Source: Nectonema munidae (lineage: Eukaryota; Nematomorpha; Nectonematoida; Nectonematidae). Taken from it: a stretch of 64,000 nt of DNA. Position 1 is the first letter of the stretch; each line of letters begins with the position of its first letter. Made by a program: the position numbers and the translations under genes. Shown piece after piece: positions 48,001 through 58,940 of the stretch. The notes under the pieces are model-generated. The model ran no database searches, was not told where the DNA came from, and worked only from the letters and a program-made list of their open reading frames with translations. The stretch spans positions 1 through 64,000 of the forward strand of contig JAUIRK010000800.1 in assembly GCA_030549495.1 (NCBI GenBank), written 5' to 3'.

Positions 48001-50448
48001 ATTATTTAAACTAACGGTCGACAGACATTTCGCCCCATAGATAATTCGTCCCATAGACAATTTGCCCCCTGACAAATTGTCTCATAGGCTATTAGTTTCA
48101 TCCATCTTATTAAATTATTTCAAATTATTCATTTTATCTCTTAATTTTTTAGAATTGTCCATGAGACGAACTGTCTTATGAAAATAACGGGAGAAATTGT
48201 CCATGAAACAAAATGTCTTATGAAAATAATGGGGCGAATTGTCCATGGAACGAACTGTCTTATGAAAATAATGGGACGAACTGTCTTATGAAAATAATTG
48301 GGCGAAATGTGCGAGGACCAAACTAACATAAATCAAAGTATACGAGAAAAGAAAATCATTGCGTTTTTTTGAATATTTAAGTTTTCAAATGTTACAAAAT
48401 GTAGCAAGTGTAGTGATAAAGATTGTGACTTTTGTTGAAAAAAAATTCTTAGCCCGAGTCTAACAATATTCATTGATATAAAATTGTAACGATTGAAAAC
48501 TATTTTAATTTAACTCTAAATGCAAATTAGACAGAAGCAGTGATGTAGCCAAAAAAAAAGTTGATAGAAGGGGCACAATTTAAAAACAAAAAACTTGCGC
48601 AAGATTATTTATACTTTCTTGATCCTTTCATTGGAGAAATTTTCAAAAACTGATATCGCATAAGATGCATGGGGGCACCATGCGGTACATAGGAGTGTGG
48701 GTACGGCCCTTATGCCCCAGCCTAGCTACGTCACTCGAGAGCTGAATGAGATAGGAGAGCTTAACAAGAGAAGAGGGCTTGAATGAAAGAAGAGAGCTTG
48801 AGGGATGGATTGAGTTTTAGCAGAGAAAGCGGAAGAGAAAAACAGAGGAGAGAGAAAGAGAATCACTGTGACAGAAGATGAGAAAATCTAGTGGATCATC
48901 AACATTTGTTTTCTCCAAAATACTACAAAGGGGAAACACTGTGATAAACATTGCTTACTTATTGTGTGCATATTGAAGGAACGGATTATTATTATATAGC
49001 TCTCACGCATCGTCTGTAAAATATGTTCGATGGGAAAAATGCGATCATCATACATGTTTTATAAACAAGCAGCAACTCTTACTTATAGAAAATTATTGGG
49101 GGGACGAAGGTCATTTTCGCCCCCCCCCCCCTGAAAACACATGCCCCCGGATGTGCGCCCCTGTAATGTTCCACATATCCCATACTATACAATGTCCTAA
49201 GCTATGTTTTAAAAGAAAAAGGAGATTTATTGCTACTATAAAGTAAAAAAAGCATAGCACAATCTGGTAAGTTTGTCTATCTTATCGACCACTTTGCCGA
49301 CCCTTGGTAGCTAATGAAATGGAAGTTATTAAAATTATTGTAATTTATTGATTATCAAAAAGGTTCAATTTAAAATCATTGAATAATTAAAAAAAATGAT
49401 ACGGTTAATATATTGTATTTCAAGTTAAAGTGAAATGTTAACAAATTTAAATGAAATGTTTTCAAATTCAATTGAAATATTTTTAAGTATAATTCTTTCA
49501 TGCTCAAATTGCGCTACGAGGCTGAATATCGGCAGACCAAAATAATATTTAAATGTAGTAATAATTAGTAATGGTAATTAAGCGTTTTTTCGTTTAATTC
49601 ATTGCACAATATATTTTAACCGTTTAATTTTTGGGAAATTTAGAGTACATAGATATACATAAGATAGAAAAAAGAAAAAAAATCAAACGGAGTTTAATTA
49701 GAACACAATTACAAGTAGCCGAACAAGAAAATAACGTTATGAAATGCCGTTTTTAAAAAGAGTCATATAGTTACACAATACATTGCATAATAATCGTTTA
49801 AAAGTATTTATGTGTAAATTTATTTGATTTTTTAAAGGTTTTGAGAGCTGAATAAACCGGTGAATTACTATATGGTTACGGTGAAATAATCAGCATTATT
49901 CACCGATTAATAATCGTATAATTTTGCCCGATTATCATCACTAGTCAAGGCATATGGTGCGCTAAGTTCAGACTAAGGCCAGTCATACATATTTTCACAT
50001 GAATAACCTAAAAGTGAGCACAAATACACTTCTTTAATTTTATATTTAACGATAAACTTTTAAATTATATTTGGACTTTTTATTGACATTGAAATTGGGT
50101 AAAAATAGTAATTAAAATATTGAATAAAAATTAAAAAAAACATACAGAATCAAAATCTCCGCAAATTAAATCTGGAAAATAATTAATTAATTTATTAGCT
50201 TTAGTAAAGTCATGAAATGTATTTAAACCACCATCAACACATACTGTATAAAATGTGTTTTTTAATATTGAAGGAATATATGGAAATAATTCTCTACTTT
50301 CATCATTTAAAAAAACTAGAATCAATTTTTTATTTGATGTCAAGGTAGAAAAAATTGAAAATGGATCAGAAAGTGATGTTTCTCTACAAAAACTAAGATT
50401 ATTAAATTGATTAATAAAGATTTTCATAACAGAAAGAAAGAAAGACAT
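45015..50448 (-). CDS. TPK1: Thiamine pyrophosphokinase, three exons
   Basis: Transfers pyrophosphate from ATP to thiamine, making the cofactor thiamine diphosphate in the cytosol. Exons on the minus strand: 50448-50146 (101 codons), 46433-46100 and 45223-45015; donors GTATGT and GTAGTA, acceptors TTTTCAG and CATTCAG. The 281-residue product has YTVCVDGG (68-74), PDLICGDFDS (92-101), TPSQDRTDFTK (120-130), a FRLDH block (166-170), LLSPGKHRV, then WCSLIPVG (214-221), TSGLKYNL and STSN (247-250). These are the catalytic and thiamine-binding domains in order, over the usual 240-280 residues. Two differences stand out: Ser in place of Asp in the TPDQD motif, and an altered RFD block. The N-terminal 40 residues are not conserved and the start is the first ATG. 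Intron 1 (3.7 kb) is full of nested elements. Confidence 0.93.
45303..45420. mobile_element. piggyBac-type TTAA MITE, variant subfamily, in TPK intron 2
   Basis: Left CCCTTTAACGACC, right inverted CCCTTTGAAGACC, TTAA at 45303-45306 (two extra A follow) and 45417-45420. Inside the left end, GGGCACTAGTGTCC forms a near-perfect palindrome where the other copies have their hairpin, and AAAATCGTCT is shared. Confidence 0.75.
45493..45989. mobile_element. Two further piggyBac-type MITE pieces
   Basis: 45493-45530 starts ATAACCCATTTAAAACC with the hairpin GTTCCC-AAA-GGGAAC. 45623-45989 starts CCCCTTCATGCAC with the palindrome GGACA-ACAC-TGTCC and ends GTGCTCAAAGGGTTTA. The exact boundary between the two is unclear; one may be nested in the other. 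Confidence 0.5.
47126..47710. mobile_element. Inverted-repeat element, 585 bp, 39-40 bp arms
   Basis: The arm at 47126-47165 (containing CATATCGAATATGGTGCGC and AGAAAAAATTCCCCC) recurs inverted at 47672-47710 with a single-base length difference. There is no coding region. The superfamily is not assigned. Confidence 0.88.
47708..47850 (+). repeat. tRNA-like SINE head
   Basis: TGGTTAAGATGATGG (box A-like) and GGATTCGATTCC (box B-like) lie about 35 bp apart, with a cloverleaf-like start. No clear duplication was found. It abuts the inverted-repeat element. Confidence 0.5.
48016..48319. mobile_element. MITE with internal 44-bp tandem repeats and perfect 8-bp duplication
   Basis: Left end GGTCGACAGACATTTCGCCC, right end inverted GGTCCTCGCACATTTCGCCC, flanked by AAACTAAC (48008-48015 and 48320-48327). 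Inside, three to four copies of a unit containing AATTGTCCATG and GAACTGTCTTATGAAAATAA. GG ends with an 8-bp duplication allow Mutator-like or hAT; unresolved. Confidence 0.85.
48538..48736. mobile_element. Short TIR element (AGTGAYGTAGC ends)
   Basis: Left CAGTGATGTAGCC, right inverted GAGTGACGTAGCTAGG. The flanking 8-mers GACAGAAG and GAGAGCTG match at five of eight positions. Non-coding. Confidence 0.6.
49088..49163. mobile_element. CAG-type element end with C tract
   Basis: Read inverted from 49163 it begins CAGGGGCGCACATCCGGGGG and runs into a homopolymer G/C tract at 49122-49133. It resembles the other CAGNGGCG ends in the window; no partner end assigned. Confidence 0.45.
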
Positions 50449-50797
50449 TATAAAAAATTAGACAAAAAAATAGTAAAAAAAAAATCAATATCATTTCCCT
50501 TTCCAATAAATACTTTTTTACACATCATTGTACTTCAATAAAGTCTAATTTAGAAAAAGGAAAATTTAATTTATTTTATTTTTCTATTTTCCCAAACATT
50601 ATCCAAATGAATTTTTAAAACATCTAAAATTAATTTCTTACTTTTGCGCATGCTAATCAAAATGTGCAATTAAAGCCGTCATCGAGATTTAATAAAAAAA
50701 ACACAAAATATCTTTATTTTATCAAAAAAATTTTTTATTTTCCATGCCTTTTTTACTTTAGGATCTTGGCCATTTTATATTTTTAAATTAATTTTTA

Positions 50798-53700
50798 TTA
50801 AATAAGGGGTCAGGCTAAAGTAAGCCGCGGACAAAAAGCAACATAAAATAAAAACTACTTGAAATAGCAATACAAAAAATTGAATATATACTAAACTCGA
50901 GTTTTTACATCCAAAAAAACAAATTATAGTAAAAAATTATTTAAAACTTTCACTCCATATGTCATTAAATTTAATTTAAAAAAATTTAGCAGTCATTTTA
51001 GAGAGTTTAATAAATAAATAAAATGTCTGTTTACCAAAAAAAATAATAAAATTTCAATATTTTTTAAGTTTTAATTTTAAAAATAAAAAAAAATCGTTTT
51101 TCGTATTCTTTGCCCTCTAATGCTTCAAATATTTAGATTTTTAAATTTTTTTTAAATAAAACTTAATTTTAAGTTTTACTGTTGTTTTTTTATCAAATTT
51201 ATCTTTTATACTTCATAAAAAAGTAAATCCTAAATGGGATAAGCATTGGTAAATAGGTTAGAGTGTAAGTCAAGGTTTCAGATGATCCTGGGTTTTTACT
51301 TAATCTCTGTTAACTATTTTATACTTTGGCATCAATAGTACATTATCATTATAAACACATGGAAAAAGAATGTATAAGTGTAAATTTGGTGTCCAAAATT
51401 TTTGAGCTATCTTTTAAATCCAAATACGAATGTTGAGTTAGAAATTAAATGTAGAGGAATTTTACGTTGATTTGAAAAATGTTGTTATTGCCTTCCTTGT
51501 AGAAATTCTCGAAAGTTTCATGCGTGCAAATACACTTTTTCAGTTACAATTAATAAAAAATAATCTCGAGTGATTTGGCTCAAGCTTGTGATCTTATTCA
51601 TTCTAAGATTGAAGTTTTTAAAAAAAAAAAATTTGGATTCAACTTTTCAAGAAATATATAAATATTCCCAAGTATTATTTAAGGGAAAATATAAAGAGTC
51701 GACAAAACAATTCTTACCAAAAAAATTGGTTGATTACTCATTAAATTTACATTTTTCTAATTTTGAACAAAGTGGTATTGACGATAAGCTTCGTTTAAAA
51801 AGAATTTTGTATAACCCTCCCGATTCTGTTATCAATGAAACAACAAATAGGTTTCAAAATATATAATATAAATTTGTTTCAATCAGTTAACTGTTTGTTA
51901 TCTAAATCTTCTAATTTTTTGGATCTATATGAGCTAAAGCCAATTTTTGATTTGATTGATTCGAAAACAGATTTTAAACTTTTCTCATCTCAATGCGAAG
52001 TAGTTTTAAAATTGTATATACATTTATACTCAGCTTATAAAAACATTTTTTAAAAAGCAAACTTAATGATATCTGATAGTTCAAAAATTATCGCACCAAT
52101 GAAGCACTCTTAAAATTTTTGCCTAACATGGCCATTGGGCAGAGGTATTGGCACTCATTGTAACGAACTTTTTCGATGTTCAAAAACTTAAATAATAGGG
52201 AATTCATAAAAACAATTCATTTTTATTCTTCATTAATAACAAAATAAGTAGTGGTGTCGGCTCTAAAAAGAGCCTTGGTATTATATATACAGGGTTTAAT
52301 ATACACACGAGAGAAAAATCAGAGAAATAGCAATATTGTGCAAGTCTCATGAACATTTGAGTGCTGACTCCATGGGTCTATCCCTTTCTGGGGAACTTTC
52401 TGTGTTTTTATTAGCATTTAACGGTATTACGAAGCTGCCATTTGAGCCGGATCCCAAAAAGTAATCACTGTTTGCTCTGAGAGTTTGCATCGGGTCCCAT
52501 TGTACGCACATCCCGGCTTAGGTAACTTTGAGAGCAGAGAATCTGAATATTTGAAGCATTGGAAGGCAAAGAATACGAAAAATGATTTATCTACAAGAAT
52601 TTTTCTTTGGAGATGACGAATCAGAAGTGCCACCAGCCTTTCTAGAGTTTTCCATCCAGAAGTTTGGGCGAGTGGTGGATAACAGCGTTTGATCCTACCT
52701 TCTACTGAATAGCGGCAACGCTTTTGTTAGTGGGTACTTTTCTTTGTCTTCTTCTCACTAGCACGAAAGATTTTCTAAATAAATCATGAAGAAACCATCA
52801 TTTTTTAACTAACCATTAAAAGAAACAATTTAAAAAACCTATAAAAAAAAGCGCATTAATTACATTTATTAGAAATTTTAAAACTTGTAAAATGTTAGCC
52901 AAAATTATTTGAATTTCTTAATTAAAGGTTACTTTTGCAATATTTTCAAATCAGGAGTATTGTTTTAATAAAAAAAGATTTAATAACTGATTTTCAATAA
53001 AACGCTTTGTTTTTAGGGTTAGTTTTTACAAAAAGAATAGTTTTTCCAATTATTATGCGTAATGTTATGAGGAAATGAACCCAAATATTCATATATAATT
53101 ACACTATACAAATCTTTATCAAAAAATGGAAAATTTTGAAAATAATAAATTCTTCATTGATAATTATTCTCTTTTTAATTTTGAATATTTTTTAATGAAT
53201 ATCAAGTTTGGCATAAAATTTTGAAGTATAAGCATGAAAAAATATTATTATCATTTACAAATAATACACTACATTATTGAAAAGGTGTTGAAAGAAGTAA
53301 AATCTTTGAAGATAGATCATATGAGTATACATGCACACATTTTATTTAATTATGATTCTTTTGAACTTTTTCATATCAATAAATTTTTTTTCTCTCTCTC
53401 TCTCTATGAGCAACTCAACGGATCTTCATCACTCATAAATTTATCCGTTGCATCACTACGTGAAAATCATTCACTCTATTACTCGCATAGTTTTCATTAT
53501 GCATAGAAATATTTTTTTGTACCAAAGGGTCAAAGTGGTCAGGTACCTTTACATGACTGGATTGGTAATTGTTACATGTAAATAAAATTTTGATATTATA
53601 TGAAACAAACGAATTTTTTTTAATTTAAAATTAATTGGAAACAATATCTTATATGTGCTATATCATCAGGAGAGTTATATGGAGGAACAATAAGCCTAAA

Positions 53701-54441
53701 TGGATACACAGAACGGAAGAGGCATGCATAGTAAAAAATTTACAAAAACGTTAATAGAATCATCGAAACAACATACCCTCTCATACTCAATATTATAATA
53801 AAAACTGAAATTATAAATTAATTCAATAGAAGTTAGTACACGAAGCATAGCTAATTTTTCATTATTAAAAAGTGCTAATTGCCATTACCTGTTGTCTTCA
53901 AAGGCACTAATGATTCATCAATATTATAGTCTTCCAAAATAAATAAAGAGTTAAAATCAATACAATTATTATAAAAGGAAGGTAACTCAAGCGCAAAAAC
54001 CTTTTTTCTTAAACACCTTTTCACATAAAAGGAAATTTTTAAGTTTTAATAAAATAGTAGAAAAAGAATTATTTTTAATTAAAAGAAAATACTTTTGAAA
54101 CCCCTCTAAATAGAAATCATAACTGAAACCCGAAATATTCATGCAGATATATTATTAGAGATAAAATAATTGGCCTGTTACATTGACAAATTTTCACAGT
54201 CTAGACTCTAGGTGATAAAACTTTTGACAAGTAGTGCAAAAAATCATATTTCTCCCATTCGGGTTATAATTCAAAGTATGACATTTTGGATAGAAAAACT
54301 AATAAAACTTACAATAATTTGAAAAAAGAAAATTCTAGAAAAAATGGAAAATATTCTACCATTTTATTATATAAAAATAGCCCTCCTTTTTTAACAAAAA
54401 TCCGCGGCTTACTCTGCGGCTTATTTTAGCCTCACCGTTAA
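50798..54441. mobile_element. Long-TIR element A, about 3.6 kb
   Basis: Left inner end AGGCTAAAGTAAGCCGCGG; right end inverted AGGCTAAAATAAGCCGCAG followed by a second GTAAGCCGCGG. Both sides carry TTAA, and the 14-mer TTAAATAAGGGGTC stands at 50798-50811 and again at 54438-54451. Two overlapping plus-strand open stretches at 51570-52053 (98 and 72 residues, containing LPKKLVDYSLNLHFSNFEQ and DLYELKPIFDLIDSK) could be its coding remnant; no family recognised. The remainder is AT-rich without a named gene. Confidence 0.6.
52259..52274 (-). promoter_or_regulatory. Stem-loop resembling the metazoan histone mRNA 3' end
   Basis: On the minus strand GGCTCTTTTTAGAGCC, preceded by CCAA, fits the six-base-stem histone processing signal (GGYYCTnnnnAGRRCC). 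The upstream minus strand (52280-52800) is G+C-rich but does not read as a histone; a LLIRHL stretch near 52610 is only vaguely H3-like. A chance palindrome remains likely. Confidence 0.25.
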
Positions 54442-55419
54442 ATAAGGGGTCGGGATAATCTATCCCACAAATTGGAGTGAAATGAAAATACTTTACTTAA
54501 GAAATTTAAAATAATAAATTTATGATTTAATTTCCCCAATTTTAAATCTATAAAGATGTATTTAACAATAGTTTTATCAAATTAACCAAAACAAAACGTG
54601 AAGCAATTATAAAAATTTTCGCCAAAGTACCTCTTCATTTTTCATTCTCACTCAATTTATCATAGGCCGGTCATACGTACCGTCTTAAAGGGGACAGCTC
54701 CATTTTTATCATATATTTTTAAGGTCCCGTTTTTTTAATATTCCATTTATAACTTTAAATAATAATATAAAAAATTTTCATTCATATATAATATAACAAA
54801 TATATCTAAAATCTCAATGATTTAACACAGAAGACAACTCCTTATAATTTTTTATAATCAATTTTATGTTCCTAAATACTAAACTTTTTTTCAAAATTAC
54901 CTTTTTTTCCTGGTATTTATTGAATTGTCCCTTTTTTATCACAAAAAAGAGTTCTATTTTTTTTTGCATATAATGAATATATTTTTCAAAAATTATTTAT
55001 ACGAACTTTATTTGTAGTTATAAGTGCATACAAAAATAATGAAAAAGCTTTTGATTAGCGGTTGTGTTCTTCATTGAATAAGTCTAGATAAAGTTGTTTG
55101 GCTTAGTGAAATTGAAGTTCTTTTTGGTTCAATGTTGTCTTCAACATCAGATAGAACGTGCTCTGTATCTGCAGTACACACCATCTTCAATATAGTGTCG
55201 TCGTTTTGTATCTCAAAAGTAACATTTTCATATTCAATATTGATTTATTATTCAACGGTAATGTTACTTTTTCGAGTTAGAGAGTGGAAGAGAACTTGTA
55301 GTTGAAAGGCGGGAAAATTATAATGTTTGTCTTATGATGCTAAGACAGTTTTGATGATTAGAAATATACCAAGGTCTCACCAATATGTCCCATTTCTCTG
55401 ACCATATACCAATTCTATT

Positions 55420-55740
55420 ATAATTAGATCTGAGAATTGGAATCATTAACAAGAAACTTTTCAATGAAAAACTCAATATAAAATTATTTCAATCTTTAGC
55501 TGGAGAAACTGAGTGGTTTTTGAATACAGAAAAGAATAATAGTAATCCTGACATTTTATTCAATTATTTAACCCAAAATATACATTTTTTGATAAAAAAG
55601 AATCAACTAGAACATTGAAACTTAATAAGCATAAATACAAATACAAACCTTATATTAGCTTTGAAATATTAGACATGATTAAAAAACCTGATAGAATTTA
55701 TCGGAAATACAAAAAAATAATAACTTATCAACGAAAAGCC
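55420..55740 (+). pseudogene. LINE ORF2 fragment (plus strand)
   Basis: LFNYLTQNIHFLIKK, then KYKPYISFEILDMIKKPDRI and YRKYKK correspond to the linker between endonuclease and reverse transcriptase of the LINE on the opposite strand at 55834-56097 (NKWMTFEVLNLIKTRDKLY). It is a diverged relative in opposite orientation. Confidence 0.6.
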
Positions 55741-55799
55741 AATATATTATTTTGAAAAACAAAATAAAATACAAAAGGATTTTCTAACTATCATTGTCA

Positions 55800-58150
55800 G
55801 CGATATTTATTTGACGATTAGCCTTTTCCTTTATCATTGAATTAACAATTTTCCAAACTTTTTTTTGTCCTTGGAATTATTGAAGATAATAGCATAATAA
55901 TTCTCTTTTAATTTTTTTATCATATACTTTACTTTGTTCCTTAAAAACAAAAAATTGCTTCTTATATGCAGATCTGTACTTTTAGATTTCATCTTAGTGT
56001 ATAACTTATCACGAGTTTTAATTAAATTTAAAACTTCAAAGGTCATCCATTTGTTTTTTCTTTCTTTATACTTGTTTTTATATTTAGAGTTTAGCACTAC
56101 TGAATTAGGAGCCTCATGGTTGTTAGGGTGTACCTCTCAGCTTAACAGTTGAAGGTCAGGGGTTCGATCCCCAAGGCTCCCAACTCTAAAAACAAATTCA
56201 CAAAAACTGTGATTAACCATCTTAAGCATAATGCGAGCATATAGCTTAACTGCTGAAAGTGCTTTGATATCTCAAACCAACCAACTACTGAATTATTCCT
56301 TATGAATTCGCTTATTTTGTTATTCATTAGTGAGTCTAGGATTTCAGGTGAATCATAATAAGCTCTCAAATAATTGTCCCAATTAAAATTACTGACTTCA
56401 TTTATGAATGATTCACTAAGAAATATTTTTTTTACTATAAAGTTTATCAGCTTTTGTATCTTTGACTGATATTAATAGTGGGTAATGGTCTGAGATTGAA
56501 GTAGAGAAAACGTATGCGTTGTATGAAGATACCTTAAAAGGGATAAAGATATTATCAATAAGACTTTGTGATATAGGTCTAGTCGGTTGGGTTATTGAAG
56601 GATGAAAACAATTAGAAATGAGTAAATTGAAAAAGTCTTTTGTTTTTGAATCATAATAAATTTTCATCAGATCCACATTAAAATCTCCTATTATAAAATT
56701 GCTATTTTTATCTACCGTGGATATAAATTGAGAAAATTCTTCGATAAAAGACTCTACCCTTGTAGTGATAGACGGGGGACGGTATATGTTATAGAAGTAC
56801 AAATTAATATTCTTTGACTTAATTTTTAATGACAAACACTCAAAAAAATTATAATCCTTTGATTCACATATTGTCATGTTATATTTTTTATGAAGTAAAA
56901 AAGCCAGACCTGAGTGACTAGTTAATTTTGCTGAGCTACTAAAGAAATTATAATTTAAAAATGAAACTTCAAAAAATGAATCATCAAGCCAAGTTTCTTT
57001 AAGAGCAATCATATCAATTTCATCAGGAATGTCGTTGTTGATACGATTAACTAAAAACTCAATTTCATGTATCTTAGATTTAAAGGATTGACAATTAATG
57101 CTCATGATTATGAATCCTTGAGGTATAGAATTTATGTTTTCATAATTTATATAAGAAGATGAACATCTATGTAGATCGGATATACATCTATAGGAGGTAG
57201 TAAATGTAATGTCTTTATATTTGTTGGAGGCACTTTTATCAATTTTCATCATAAGGTTCAAACTTAATAATATTTATTTCTTTTATAATAAGTGGACATG
57301 ATTTACTGAAAGCACAGTGATTAAAATTGGCATATCCTTTATTTATACAGTTTATACACTTATATTCATCAGGTGATGTTTTCTTAATACAAGCGTTACT
57401 TTCATGACCCTTCGAACAGAAGCTACACTTAGGATTATCTACGGTCCTACATTTTGATTTGGTATGGCCGACCTTACAGCAAGATTAACACTGCTTTATA
57501 GAATAAAAATCAGTCAAACTAAATATATGAAAACCTAAAAATAGATTATCTTCAAGTCCTGATAATATCTTTCGAATTTTATCATCAACAGCGAAAACCA
57601 TGAATTTGAAGTTAGAATTATAATATTGTTTTTCAAATAAGAAACTTCCTCGTTTGAAGACTTTGTAACCAGAATTTTCGCCTATTTTATTTATTGCAAG
57701 GTTACAATTTACTTTATCCGGTGGTTTAGTTTAAAAATTTTCCTTCTTCTAGTTATCTTTGGGATTTGAACTTTATCAAACAAACCATTTGTCTTTTTTT
57801 CCAAACTACTAATAGATTAGATGGAATCATTTTTTGTATTTTTAGAAATGAATCATTGTCTGATTTTAAAAATAGGGTATTTCTATTGTTAATTAATGGT
57901 TGAGAAAGAGCATTACCATATGTATTATTTATTTTATTCTCAGTTTTATTTATATTATCTATTTTAGATTCAATTATATTAAGTTTTTCAGCGATATAAT
58001 TTTTCTCTTCTATTTTTTCTATCAGACTTTCTAATTCAGCTTTTATATCTTTTTTAGAAAGAGTTTCGACTTTACCTATTAAGTTTTTAATGTTATTTTT
58101 TAGGATACCAAAATTAACAACAAACTGCATTTTCAAATATACCAATAAAA
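55800..58150 (-). mobile_element. jockey/CR1-group LINE, 5' portion
   Basis: ORF1 (58145 to about 57300) has a coiled-coil head (KAELESLIEKIEEKN) and three CCHC-type knuckles (CCKVGHTKSKC, CSFCSKGHESNAC, CINCINKGYANFNHC). ORF2 starts at 57261 with an apurinic-type endonuclease: IIMSINCQSF, LKETWLDDS, YNIYRPPS, IIGDFNVDL and STSISDHYPLL, intact for 281 codons. The linker to reverse transcriptase continues through 56369 and resumes after a SINE at 56097-55834. The reverse transcriptase itself is missing. ORF1 has stops in the knuckle region and ORF2 one break near 56416, so the element is dead. Confidence 0.85.
56108..56283 (+). repeat. tRNA-derived SINE, copy 2 (176 bp), inserted in the LINE
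   Basis: GGAGCCT at the start pairs with AGGCTCC after box B (GGGGTTCGATCCCC), giving a tRNA acceptor stem. The body and tail match the copy at 26321-26494. It is flanked by perfect 12-bp duplications ACTACTGAATTA (56096-56107 and 56284-56295), and removing it restores the LINE reading frame. Confidence 0.95.
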
Positions 58151-58384
58151 AGAAGATAATAAATAAGATAATATCAATAAGAAATTATAAAAATTAAAGG
58201 ATATAAATTAAATATTTAAATAGCAAAAATGTGTTTTAAAATCAACTTAATATATAAAATTAAAGTTAATAAATTTTTAAGGGATTTATGAAGTTTTCCT
58301 AATTTTTTACAATATTCTTTTCCTAGCCGCCATTATAGATTTTATATATTTTTATATAAAAATATATAACAATACTCTATTACT

Positions 58385-58495
58385 TAAATATCTGTGTATC
58401 TTTTTATTTTAAGCATTTATTTAATATTATTTTTAATTTCAAGTTCTTATTTGTAAATAAAGAACATATTTGGGTGCATTTGGGTAAAAAGTCTT
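58385..58495. repeat. Dispersed repeat, copy 2 (inverted relative to 21390-21510)
   Basis: Matches 21390-21510 on the opposite strand over about 110 bp with few differences. It sits just before the plus-strand LINE 3' fragment. Confidence 0.65.
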
Positions 58496-58509
58496 ACCGT
58501 ATCTGAATT

Positions 58510-58940
58510 ATAGCATTTTTAACTGGTATCCCTATTGAAAAAAACGCATAGAAATTATTCAAAAACGGGCATTAAGAGTAGTTTACAATCTTAAATATAG
58601 AGATCATACTAGTATTATCTTTAGGGAGAATAATCTTCTAAGATTAGAAGACTTATATCATCTAAGAGTAGCGGTATTTTTGTTTAAAATTTACATGGAC
58701 ATTTAAACAAAATTTTTGGAAATTTCATCAAATATAAAACAGTCATTCCTTATGAAACTAGAAATTCTAACTTACCTATTAGAGTTGATTATATGCTGAA
58801 GGGTTCCAATATTTCTATCTTTAAAAATAATATATTTTTGTTTGATAATTTGGATGTTTCGTCACCTTCCTTTAAAAATAGAGTAAAAAATTACCTTTTA
58901 TCTCTAAACAGAATATTAACTTCTTTTTCACTTTTATAAT
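58510..58940 (+). pseudogene. LINE ORF2 C-terminal fragment (plus strand)
   Basis: KRIEIIQKRALRVVYNLKYR, then RENNLLRLEDLYHLRVAVF and, at the end, FDNLDVSSPSFKNRVKNYLL to a stop near 58938 match the region after the reverse transcriptase of jockey/CR1-type LINEs (IQKRALRII...). One or two frameshifts. With 55420-55740 it may be the split remains of one plus-strand LINE into which the minus-strand LINE inserted. Confidence 0.65.

Larger units (their letters stand above)
46830..49306. mobile_element. Probable hAT element spanning most of TPK intron 1, with nested insertions
   Basis: The left end CAGGAATCGGCAAAC followed by CGTCGACCCC is met at 49265-49306 by, inverted, CCAAGGGTCGGCAAA followed by GTGGTCGATAAG. 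No clear 8-bp duplication is preserved and no transposase is visible. Inside lie the elements at 47126-47710, 47708-47850, 48016-48319 and 48538-48736. Confidence 0.5.

Noticed and set aside
53390-53406. CT microsatellite as a repeat feature
   Set aside because: Only about eight repeats; too short to list.
56108-56180. A functional tRNA gene
   Set aside because: The head folds like a tRNA but continues into a SINE body with 12-bp duplications, and the D and anticodon arms are irregular.
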